In this document: positions 11,321 to 19,389 of the stretch, piece after piece | Position numbering within the stretch: position 1 is the first letter of the stretch | How the letters are laid out: each line of letters starts with the position of its first letter | Source of the DNA: an uncultured Pelagibacteraceae bacterium | Lineage (GTDB): Bacteria; Pseudomonadota; Alphaproteobacteria; Pelagibacterales; Pelagibacteraceae | Direction: 5' to 3' | NCBI GenBank assembly: GCA_902597215.1 | Contig: CACJWU010000008.1 | Location: 1 to 32,210, forward strand | DNA: 32,210 nt | Made by a program: the position numbers and the translations under genes | The notes under the pieces: model-generated | Databases searched by the model: none | The model's input: only the letters and a program-made list of their open reading frames with translations | Told to the model about the DNA's origin: nothing

Positions 11321-11346
11321 TAAATCTATATAACAAGGAGAAAAAT

Positions 11347-12363
11347 ATGGATAACATGAAAAAACTAGGGCTTTCAGCTTTAGCAGGTTCACTTGTTGCA
11401 TTCTCAGCTAACGCTGGTGAATTAGCAGTGAGCGGTGGAGCTAAGCTTTCTTATACTGGAGCACAAGGCTCTCAGGATAACAGTGACACTGGTAACAACT
11501 TTGGTATGCAAAGATTAGTTACTATGTCAGGTTCTGGTGAATTAGATAATGGTATGAGCGTATCTTTAGTACATACTTTTGCTACTTCAACAGGAGCTGG
11601 ATCCACATCATCAATAACAATTGATATGGGTTCAATGGGAACACTTGGTTATGGTCAAGACTCATACCAAGTTGGTATGTCAAAAATCGATGATATTATT
11701 CCAACAGCAGAGGAAGAAGTATCAAACGGTTTAAGTTTAACAGCTACTGAATCACAAGGTTCAACTGCAGTAAATGGTAACACTTACGAAGTTGACTTAG
11801 GTGGTAACGGTTTCAACTATACATTAAATGCTGGAGACATGGCTACAATCGTAGTTGGTTATGCACCAAGAGGTGTTGACAACTTAAACGATGATGGTGC
11901 TACAGGTGGTACTGATGGTGACGGATCTGATAGTTCTGTACACGTTGTACTAACTCCAATGGATGGTTTAAAAGTTGTTGCTGGTACAGGTGAAAGAGTA
12001 AACGGAAACAACATGGATGACATGGAAACTTTCGGTGCTACTTACACTTACGGACCGGTATCTGCAGGTATACAAATGTCAGAAATTGATTACGAAGCTG
12101 CTAACAGCGGTATCGCAAGAGATGCTGACACGACATACATGGGTATTGCGTTTAACGTAAACGAAAGCCTATCAATCTCATACGGTGAACAAGAAACTGA
12201 CCTTGCTGGTGTTTCTGTTGACCAAGAGCTAGAAGGTATGTCAATTGCATACTCTATGGGTGGTGTATCAATTAAAGCACATAACAACGAAGGTAAAGGA
12301 ATGGGCGGAACTGCAAATAATGCTTCTGAACATACTGAAATCAGCGTATCATTTGCGTTTTAA
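11347..12363 (+). CDS. Gram-negative outer-membrane porin
   Basis: The ORF-track start at 11266 is a TTG. The ATG at 11347 is preceded by AAGGAG (11335-11340) and gives signal peptide MDNMKKLGLSALAGSLVAFSANAGEL. Beta-strand-like repeats and C-terminal Phe (VSFAF). Confidence 0.92.
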   Translation: MDNMKKLGLSALAGSLVAFSANAGELAVSGGAKLSYTGAQGSQDNSDTGNNFGMQRLVTMSGSGELDNGMSVSLVHTFATSTGAGSTSSITIDMGSMGTLGYGQDSYQVGMSKIDDIIPTAEEEVSNGLSLTATESQGSTAVNGNTYEVDLGGNGFNYTLNAGDMATIVVGYAPRGVDNLNDDGATGGTDGDGSDSSVHVVLTPMDGLKVVAGTGERVNGNNMDDMETFGATYTYGPVSAGIQMSEIDYEAANSGIARDADTTYMGIAFNVNESLSISYGEQETDLAGVSVDQELEGMSIAYSMGGVSIKAHNNEGKGMGGTANNASEHTEISVSFAF

Positions 12364-12390
12364 TTAAAACCAATTATTAAATTTAAAAAG

Positions 12391-12417
12391 GGCCCTGTTT
12401 AACAGGGCCTTTTTTTT
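12391..12417 (+). terminator. Rho-independent terminator after the porin (bidirectional)
   Basis: GGCCCTGTT-T-AACAGGGCC perfect inverted repeat, then T8 on the + strand. On the - strand it is followed by CTTTTTAAAT. Confidence 0.95.
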
Positions 12418-13957
12418 ATTCTTCTAATTTTTTTAGAAAATCTAAATTATCCTTATATTTATCACTTAGTTTGATTGAAGTTTTATAAATTGGTTTTCTG
12501 GCCTGAGAAATGCTTACTGTCTTTATACCTGTATCATTTTTCGTATAATCAATACAACTCTCTTCCCACGATAAATTACAAAAATTAATTAGTTTTTTTG
12601 TTTCAGCAATTTGATTATTTATTAAGTTTTCATATTCACAATCGTAAATTTGATTTGGTAATTTATAATGCCAAAAGGTCATTAGATCTTTATACATATT
12701 AATAAATTTAACCAAAGTTTCTTGATTGTAGCTCCATGGTAAAGACCCTCCATCAAATACGTTTTTATAAATTGATAAGGCTGTATCCTTTAAATTTCTC
12801 TTGCAATGAATAATTTTCGCTCTTGGAAATAAAATTCTGATAAATCCTATCCATCTAAAATTAAGTGGTGCCTTGTCTAATATAATTTTGTTGCTAAATT
12901 GATTGAATTTATCAAAAATTTGACTTGATAATTTAGCCAATTCAAAATTCTCATTTTTTAAAAATAAGTTAATAAAATCATTATCAAATATCTTTTCAAC
13001 AAATAGATCATTTAATATATTTAGCTCACCTGCTCCATAAATTTTAGAATGAGATGAAACAATTTGATGAGTTAAAGTAGTTCCTGATCTTGGCAGACCT
13101 ACTATAAAAATTAAGTTTGGTCCCTCATTTACCTCTAAATCTTTGAAATTATACGTCTTAAAGGTATTTTTTATAGCCTCAAATATTTTTTTCTCATCTT
13201 CGAATTTATAATGTTTTAATATACTATAATATTTATCATTTGCTTTAATGAAATATTTTGCTGACTCAGAATGATTATTGATATCAGAATATGCTTTTGC
13301 TATAGCAAAATTTAAAAAAGATAATCCCTCATTCGAAATTTTTGTATTAGATAGTTTATTAATCATACTTGATAGATGATCATCTTTCTCTTTATAAGTA
13401 TGAATGCTACTGTACATTTGATCTGCAGTAGTATTATTTGGAAATTTTCTATTTATTTCTAAAAGTAATTTTTTTGCATTTTTAAATTTGTTTCCAATTT
13501 GATATGCTCCAGCTAAGTTTTTTAAAATCGTTTCATTATTATTATTAATTTTGTATGCTTTTTCATAAAGTTTTATAGCTTCATTATTTTGATTAATTTC
13601 TCTTTTAACATTAGCTAAATTACATAGTGCTACAAAACTTTTTTCATTTTGTTTGAGTGCTCTTGTTAAATTTTCTTCGGCTTCTTGATATCTACCCTGC
13701 ACTCTATAAAGAGCACCAATATTAGATAAAATTGAGATGTTATTTGGGAATTTTTTCAATCCCTTTTTAAAAATATCTTCGGCTAAATCATTCTTTCCCA
13801 GCTGTCTATAAGACAAACCAATCAAATTATAAAATGGAACTTGAGAATTATCTTTTTTAAGAAGAACTTTTGTTTTTTCTATTACTTTTTCATAATCACC
13901 AGCTGCAAAAAAATTTTGAATTTTTTTAAATTCTTTTTTAATAAATTCTACATCCAT
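12416..13957 (-). CDS. TPR-repeat sulfotransferase family protein
   Basis: N-terminal TPR repeats (e.g. AEDIFKKGLKKFPNNISILSNIGALYRVQGRYQEAEENLTRAL) and PAPS-binding motif LIFIVGLPRSGTTLTHQIVSSH. Confidence 0.88.
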   Translation of the reverse strand: MDVEFIKKEFKKIQNFFAAGDYEKVIEKTKVLLKKDNSQVPFYNLIGLSYRQLGKNDLAEDIFKKGLKKFPNNISILSNIGALYRVQGRYQEAEENLTRALKQNEKSFVALCNLANVKREINQNNEAIKLYEKAYKINNNNETILKNLAGAYQIGNKFKNAKKLLLEINRKFPNNTTADQMYSSIHTYKEKDDHLSSMINKLSNTKISNEGLSFLNFAIAKAYSDINNHSESAKYFIKANDKYYSILKHYKFEDEKKIFEAIKNTFKTYNFKDLEVNEGPNLIFIVGLPRSGTTLTHQIVSSHSKIYGAGELNILNDLFVEKIFDNDFINLFLKNENFELAKLSSQIFDKFNQFSNKIILDKAPLNFRWIGFIRILFPRAKIIHCKRNLKDTALSIYKNVFDGGSLPWSYNQETLVKFINMYKDLMTFWHYKLPNQIYDCEYENLINNQIAETKKLINFCNLSWEESCIDYTKNDTGIKTVSISQARKPIYKTSIKLSDKYKDNLDFLKKLEE

Positions 13958-13961
13958 AGTT

Positions 13962-14516
13962 TTAAAGATATTTAAATTTTTTATTTTTGAATAGTTCTAT
14001 AGCTGCAATCCCGTAAACATCAATTAATTTTACTTTTTTTATATTCTCAAAGTTAATACCACCTAAACAAACTATATTTTTATTTGTCTGTTTTTTAAGA
14101 TTTAAAAATTTATATAGACCTAAAAAATTTTTATTTTTCTTTGACATAAAAATAGGAGATAAAAAAATAATTTTGATTCTTTGTTTTTCTTTTTGTCTTA
14201 TTTCTTTTAAATTATGTGCAGAACCTAATAATTCAAATTTTTTTTTCATAGTAAATATATTATGAGTAAAGTTTTTATTGAATGCTGGTATATATGCTCC
14301 ATCTAAATTAAGTTTAATTGCAAGCTTAATATTATTACTTAAATAAAATTTAACACCTTTTTTTTTACATTTGTTTCTAATGTTGATAATTAACTCTTCA
14401 TTAATAGGATCATTATAATTTCTATATATTATAGAAGTATTTTTTGGTAAGTTATCTATCAAATCTAATTCAAAAGAATTAATATAGCAAAATAATTTAT
14501 TATTTTTAAAATGCAT
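13962..14516 (-). CDS. ThiE/TenI-like TIM-barrel protein, degenerate
   Basis: NLDGAYIPAF, LLGSAHNLKEI, FLSPIFMSKKN, CLGGINFENI correspond to ThiE DGVHLGQ, GVSTH, GPIFPT, AIGGI, with several key residues changed. Confidence 0.65.
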   Translation of the reverse strand: MHFKNNKLFCYINSFELDLIDNLPKNTSIIYRNYNDPINEELIINIRNKCKKKGVKFYLSNNIKLAIKLNLDGAYIPAFNKNFTHNIFTMKKKFELLGSAHNLKEIRQKEKQRIKIIFLSPIFMSKKNKNFLGLYKFLNLKKQTNKNIVCLGGINFENIKKVKLIDVYGIAAIELFKNKKFKYL

Positions 14517-15170
14517 AATGTTGTTAATAACTTAAAAGATATTGAAAACCAATTAAACCTTTCTTTAGCTTCAAAGAAGCTACCTATACCAAAAATAATT
14601 GCAGTAAGTAAAACATTTCCAGTTAGTAAGATAATGCCCTTATTAAAACAGGGACATATTCATTATGGTGAAAATAAGATTCAGGAAGCAGTAAATAAAT
14701 GGACAGAAATAAAAGAAGAATTCCCTAAAATTAAATTACATATGTTAGGAAAAGTTCAAACAAATAAAGTAAAATTTCTAATTCCTCTTTTTGATTATGT
14801 ACATTCAGTAGATAATTTGAAATTAGCTAAAAAAATTGCTGATGAACAAAATAAAAAAAATAAAAGTATAAAGATTTTTATTCAGGTAAATATTGGTGCT
14901 GAACAACAAAAGAATGGAATAGATATTGAGGATTTAGAAAATTTTTATAAAGAATGTTCAAAAAATATGGGCCTTAATATTGTAGGTCTAATGTGTTTAC
15001 CTCCACAAAATGATAATCCAGTAGAATTTTTCAGAAAAATGAATGATTTAAAAGACAAACTCCAGATATGTGAATTAAGTATGGGAATGTCAAACGACTT
15101 TATTGATGCAGCAAAATTAAACTCAACATTTTTAAGAATAGGAACTAAAATTTTTGGCGAAAGAAATTGA
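14511..15170 (+). CDS. YggS/PLPBP family pyridoxal-phosphate homeostasis protein
   Basis: IIAVSKTFP, HYGENKIQEAVNKW, LHMLGKVQTNKVK, GLMCLPP, LSMGMSNDFIDA. Confidence 0.95.
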   Translation: MHNVVNNLKDIENQLNLSLASKKLPIPKIIAVSKTFPVSKIMPLLKQGHIHYGENKIQEAVNKWTEIKEEFPKIKLHMLGKVQTNKVKFLIPLFDYVHSVDNLKLAKKIADEQNKKNKSIKIFIQVNIGAEQQKNGIDIEDLENFYKECSKNMGLNIVGLMCLPPQNDNPVEFFRKMNDLKDKLQICELSMGMSNDFIDAAKLNSTFLRIGTKIFGERN

Positions 15171-15659
15171 TTAAATTTTTAAAAATGTGTTTTTTTTAAT
15201 TAATTTTAATAAAATTTCAAAATCTTGCTTCTTAATTGCTATACATCCTGCAGTTGGTTTATAATTTTTAGTCAAGTGTAGAAAAATTGCACTTCCTTTT
15301 CCTCTAATAATTTTTTTTAAATTATAGTCTAATACAATAAGATAATCATATTTATTATCCTTTCTAAATAGTTTTTCATGCTTAATCTTTTTTTGAATAT
15401 TAACTAGTTTGTTATAATATTTACTTCTAACATCATCACACCACCCCATCCTTTTGGTTATTTTTTGACTATCTATTTGTGAGCCATCAAAAGTAACTCT
15501 ATCAGATCTATAAAAAATTTTTTTTAACCCAAATGTCCCTTTTGGAGTACATAAATCCCCTTCTTTCTTTTTCTTAGAAATTCCATTTTTTCCAATTGAA
15601 CATCTAAATTGAAATTCATCAACTTCAAGTGTATGTTTATTTTTAAGTTTAATAATCAT
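15171..15659 (-). CDS. L,D-transpeptidase (YkuD-like) catalytic domain protein
   Basis: TPKGTFGLKKIFYRSD and the active-site-like HLTKNYKPTAGCIAIKKQD; no signal peptide seen. Confidence 0.85.
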   Translation of the reverse strand: MIIKLKNKHTLEVDEFQFRCSIGKNGISKKKKEGDLCTPKGTFGLKKIFYRSDRVTFDGSQIDSQKITKRMGWCDDVRSKYYNKLVNIQKKIKHEKLFRKDNKYDYLIVLDYNLKKIIRGKGSAIFLHLTKNYKPTAGCIAIKKQDFEILLKLIKKNTFLKI

Positions 15660-15668
15660 ATTTATTCA

Positions 15669-16259
15669 ATGAATAAGCAAAAAATTTACACAGTAAATTC
15701 CTCTAGTTTGTATAATATTTTGAGCGAAATAAAAGATTTTTTAAATTTTAATATTGAATTTATAGATTCAAGAAATATTTCAAAAAAAGATTTAGATAAA
15801 AAAAAAGACTTTGAAAGTTCGTTATTTTTAATTTTAGACAAAGAAAAATTGAATAATGAAAAATATTTTAATCCAAATAATGTAATTTATTTGAGCAATT
15901 TACCTATCTCATTATTTAAATTAATTGAAAAAATAAATGTTTTTAGTCTAAAATTTAAATATCAATCTCAATCAAGAATTATTGTAAAAAATTATAATAT
16001 TGATATCAACGCTAGAAAAATAGTGAAAAATAATAATGAACTAAAACTTACTGAAAGAGAAATTGAACTTATATTATTTCTTTATAGAAGTAAGTCTCCT
16101 CAAAATGTAGTATCTTTACAGACTGGAATTTGGAAACAAAAAAAAGAATTAGAAACTCATACTGTTGAAACCCATATCTATAGACTTAGAAAAAAAATTA
16201 ATGAGAAATTTAAAGACAATAATTTTATTAAAAGTAATGAATTAGGATACTTTATTTAA
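15669..16259 (+). CDS. OmpR/PhoB-type winged-helix DNA-binding protein with degenerate receiver-like N-terminus
   Basis: C-terminus LKLTEREIELILFLYRSKSPQNVVSLQTGIWKQKKELETHTVETHIYRLRKKINEKF...GYFI matches the Trans_reg_C pattern. The ATG at 15669 is a better start than 15609. Confidence 0.82.
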   Translation: MNKQKIYTVNSSSLYNILSEIKDFLNFNIEFIDSRNISKKDLDKKKDFESSLFLILDKEKLNNEKYFNPNNVIYLSNLPISLFKLIEKINVFSLKFKYQSQSRIIVKNYNIDINARKIVKNNNELKLTEREIELILFLYRSKSPQNVVSLQTGIWKQKKELETHTVETHIYRLRKKINEKFKDNNFIKSNELGYFI

Positions 16260-16857
16260 ATATATCAATATTAAAACTAATAACAATTCTGTCATTATTA
16301 GAAAGATTTTCATCTACCGAATGATGTAAATATGCGGGAAATAAAAGTAATTTTCCTTCCTCAGGCTCCATTTTAACTGCCTCACTTGATAGTTCATTAT
16401 ATTCCTTTATGGGAGGATGATACATTGTTTTAACTTGTTTAGGATCATAAAAAGTTATATTTCCAGAATTTTTTTTTGCTTTTACATAATAGGCAGCACT
16501 CATAATTGAATTTGGATGGTCGTGTCTAATATTAAAAGTATTTTTTTTGTTTATAATAGACCACATATTAACAATAACCACATTTTTAGGTTCACACTTC
16601 CAACTCATAGAACCAGAAATAACTTTATAGAGATAATCGCTAAAGCTAGCTATAAATTTTTGGAGAATAGCTGAATTTTTTACGTTAAAAAATGGTGAAT
16701 GCCAACCACCTGAATTTGATTTAATTTGTCCTTTTGGATCGTTTTTTTGTAAGTCGTAAATATATTTTTCCAAATCTTTGTTAAGTTGTTCGTAATTGTC
16801 CAATTTTTTTTCAAAGACCGGCACTGGAAATAATTTATTTATTTTAATTTCGGACAT
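16252..16857 (-). CDS. Putative 2OG-Fe(II) oxygenase
   Basis: GWHSPFFN, NIRHDHPNSIMSAAYYVKA, GKLLLFPAYLHHSVDEN, DRIVISFNI: an H-x-H...H...R arrangement of DSBH hydroxylases. Confidence 0.82.
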   Translation of the reverse strand: MSEIKINKLFPVPVFEKKLDNYEQLNKDLEKYIYDLQKNDPKGQIKSNSGGWHSPFFNVKNSAILQKFIASFSDYLYKVISGSMSWKCEPKNVVIVNMWSIINKKNTFNIRHDHPNSIMSAAYYVKAKKNSGNITFYDPKQVKTMYHPPIKEYNELSSEAVKMEPEEGKLLLFPAYLHHSVDENLSNNDRIVISFNIDIFK

Positions 16858-16860
16858 ATA

Positions 16861-17793
16861 TTAGAGTCTGGCACCTATTATTTGAATAATTTTTGAAGAT
16901 AAATCAGTTCCTTTTTCAAGACTATCTTGAGCTCCTAAATCATTTATGTAGCAATGTAAATAACCGGCTGCAAATAAATCTCCCGCACCTGTTAAGTCAG
17001 TAATTTTAAGATTTGATTTTGCAGGACATTCAAAGACTTTTTCATTATTTATTGCCATAGAACCTTTTGCTCCTCTAGTAATAACAATATGTTTTTTTAT
17101 TTGTTTTGCAAACGTAATTACTTCTTCAAATGATTTTGCATTAATTAGTGAGATTATTTCTTGTTCATTTGCAAAAGTAATATTAATTTTATTTTTTACT
17201 AATTCTAAAAATTCATTTTTATGTCTTTCTACACAAAAAAGATCTGATAAAGACATTGCAATCTTATTTGAACTTTTAATTGCTTTATTGAAAGCTTTTT
17301 TTGGTTCACCTTTATCCCAAAGATAACCCTCTAGGAAAGTAATTTTACTTTTTTGTAAATCGCTTTCTTTAATATCATTTTCATTAATTTTTCCTGCAGT
17401 ACCCAAAAAAGTACACATTGTTCTTTCAGAGTCTGGAGTAATTAATATTAGACATGTACCTGTAGGTAAATCCTCTTTTTTTTTTAGATATAAATACTGA
17501 ACATTTTCCTTTTTAAGACCATTTTCATATTTTTCACCTAGTTTATCTTCATTAATTTTTCCTATAAATCCAACATTATTCCCGAGTTGTGATAAACCTA
17601 CAATCGAATTAGCTACAGATCCACCTGACACTGTATCTTCTATTTTAATATTGGATAGTAGATTTATAAATTCATCTTCATTAATTAATTTCATAGTACT
17701 TTTCGTGAGTGAATGTTTTGTTAAAAAATCATCAGAAACTTTACAGATAACATCTACTATTGCATTACCTATTCCAATTACCTTCATTTTCAA
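16861..17793 (-). CDS. PfkB-family sugar/adenosine kinase
   Basis: GIGNAIVDVICKV, SGGSVANSIVGLSQLG, TDLTGAGDLFAAGYLH (PfkB signature). Confidence 0.92.
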   Translation of the reverse strand: MKMKVIGIGNAIVDVICKVSDDFLTKHSLTKSTMKLINEDEFINLLSNIKIEDTVSGGSVANSIVGLSQLGNNVGFIGKINEDKLGEKYENGLKKENVQYLYLKKKEDLPTGTCLILITPDSERTMCTFLGTAGKINENDIKESDLQKSKITFLEGYLWDKGEPKKAFNKAIKSSNKIAMSLSDLFCVERHKNEFLELVKNKINITFANEQEIISLINAKSFEEVITFAKQIKKHIVITRGAKGSMAINNEKVFECPAKSNLKITDLTGAGDLFAAGYLHCYINDLGAQDSLEKGTDLSSKIIQIIGARL

Positions 17794-18443
17794 GCTTTAA
17801 TAGTTTTTAACGGTTTAGTTCTTTTAGGATAACAAGTAGTACATATTTTACAAGTCAAACCATAACAATTTCTTGCTTTACAATATTCTCTTCCATAAAA
17901 AATTATTTGTAGATGAAGTTTGTTCCAAGATTTTTTTGGAAATAATCTTTTTAAATCTTTCTCAGTTTGAGCTACATTTTTTCCATTAGTAAGTCCCCAT
18001 CTTTGTGCTAAACGATGTATGTGTGTATCAATTGGAAATGCTGGATATCCAAAAGCTTGAGACATTACTACGCTAGCTGTTTTGTGTCCCACACCAGGGA
18101 GCTGTTCTAGTTCATGAAATGTTTTTGGAACATTACTATTATATTTTTTAACGAGTATTTTTGATAGGTAAAAAATACTTTTTGCTTTTACCCTAAAAAT
18201 CCCTATCTTTTTAATTAGTTTTTCAATTTTTTTTCGACCAAGTTTCACAAAATGTTCAGGTTTAAAATATTTTGGATAAATATTTTTTGTTACATTATTT
18301 ACATTTACATCAGTACATTGTGCAGACAAAAGCACTGAGATAAGTAACGTAAAAACATTTCTACTTTTTAAAGGAACTTCAATGTTAGGATAAATTTTAT
18401 TTAAAATTTTTGATATAGTTTTTGCTCTTTGAATTTCGTTCAT
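17790..18443 (-). CDS. nth: Endonuclease III
   Basis: HhH motif LEQLPGVGHKTASVVMSQAFGYPAFPIDTHIHRLAQRWGL with catalytic K/D; Cys-rich C-terminus. Confidence 0.95.
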   Translation of the reverse strand: MNEIQRAKTISKILNKIYPNIEVPLKSRNVFTLLISVLLSAQCTDVNVNNVTKNIYPKYFKPEHFVKLGRKKIEKLIKKIGIFRVKAKSIFYLSKILVKKYNSNVPKTFHELEQLPGVGHKTASVVMSQAFGYPAFPIDTHIHRLAQRWGLTNGKNVAQTEKDLKRLFPKKSWNKLHLQIIFYGREYCKARNCYGLTCKICTTCYPKRTKPLKTIKA

Positions 18444-19219
18444 TACTTGAAATTCATAAGATCTCTCATTGAATACAGACCAGCTTTTTTATTCATTAGC
18501 CATTTAGCAGCTGTTAAGGCTCCTTCAGAATATAAAGTTCTGTCAAATGCTTCATGATTTAAAGTTATTATTTCTTTTCCACTTGAAAATTTTACTTCAT
18601 GTTCACCTATTATTTCACCTTTTCTGATAGAGTTAAAATTTATTTTATTACCATAAGGAAAATTTTTTTTGTTAAGATATTTTTTTCCTATTAAACCATA
18701 AAAGTTTTTATTTTTTCCTCTAGCAATTCCTTGTCCCAACATCAGAGCTGTTCCAGATGGATAATCCTTTTTGTGTTTATGATGCATCTCAAATATTTTA
18801 CTCAAAAAGTTTTTGCCTAATGAACTGGATGTAATTTCAGTCAAATACATAAGTAAATTAATTCCAAGACTCATATTTCCAGCTTTTAGAATTGGAATTT
18901 TCCTTGAATATTTTTTTATTAGATCCTCATCTTTTTTTGTAAAACCTGTTGTTCCGATAACAACTCTTTTTTTTAATATTGACGCAAATTTTAGTATCTC
19001 AAATGTACATTTTGGAACTGTAAAATCTATAATTAGATTTGTATTTTTTAAACTTTCTAATGTATTTTTTGTAATTTTTACTCCATAAATTTTTTTATTT
19101 ATAACACTATTTTCTGTGAGGGCAGTTATTTTAAAATTTTTATCATTTCTTACAGACTTAATTATTTGTTGACCCATGCGACCCATGCATCCAGTTATTC
19201 CTAAATTTATTTTTTTCAT
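18443..19219 (-). CDS. dapB: 4-hydroxy-tetrahydrodipicolinate reductase
   Basis: MKKINLGITGCMGRMGQQIIK, IDFTVP, GTTGF, EMHHKHKKDYPSGTAL. The ORF-track start at 19270 is too early and overlaps the upstream small ORF; the ATG is at 19219. Confidence 0.96.
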   Translation of the reverse strand: MKKINLGITGCMGRMGQQIIKSVRNDKNFKITALTENSVINKKIYGVKITKNTLESLKNTNLIIDFTVPKCTFEILKFASILKKRVVIGTTGFTKKDEDLIKKYSRKIPILKAGNMSLGINLLMYLTEITSSSLGKNFLSKIFEMHHKHKKDYPSGTALMLGQGIARGKNKNFYGLIGKKYLNKKNFPYGNKINFNSIRKGEIIGEHEVKFSSGKEIITLNHEAFDRTLYSEGALTAAKWLMNKKAGLYSMRDLMNFK

Positions 19220-19386
19220 TAGAAGATCAGGTACAAAATTATCATAAGAAATAAAACAATAATAGTCCAAATGCCTAAATTTTTTAAAAAAACTTTTTTT
19301 TTAATATTACTCTCGATGAAACCTGGAATAACTAATATTAGTACTGCGATTAGTGCTAGTGCTGGAACAATTTGTTCTAATTCCAT
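19219..19386 (-). CDS. 55-aa small hydrophobic membrane protein, not in the supplied ORF track
   Basis: My translation: MELEQIVPALALIAVLILVIPGFIESNIKKKVFLKNLGIWTIIVLFLMIILYLIF*. ATG 3 nt after the dnaJ stop; stop overlaps the dapB start (TAATG). Two hydrophobic helices around a basic loop. Confidence 0.75.
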   Translation of the reverse strand: MELEQIVPALALIAVLILVIPGFIESNIKKKVFLKNLGIWTIIVLFLMIILYLIF

Positions 19387-19389
19387 ATT

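Noticed and set aside
11266-11346. N-terminal extension of the porin in the ORF track
   Set aside because: Starts at TTG, would precede the real signal peptide, and crosses the Shine-Dalgarno; the ATG at 11347 fits better.
19220-19270. N-terminal extension of dapB in the ORF track
   Set aside because: The conserved DapB N-terminus begins at MKKINLGITGCMG (19219); the extension overlaps the small ORF in another frame.
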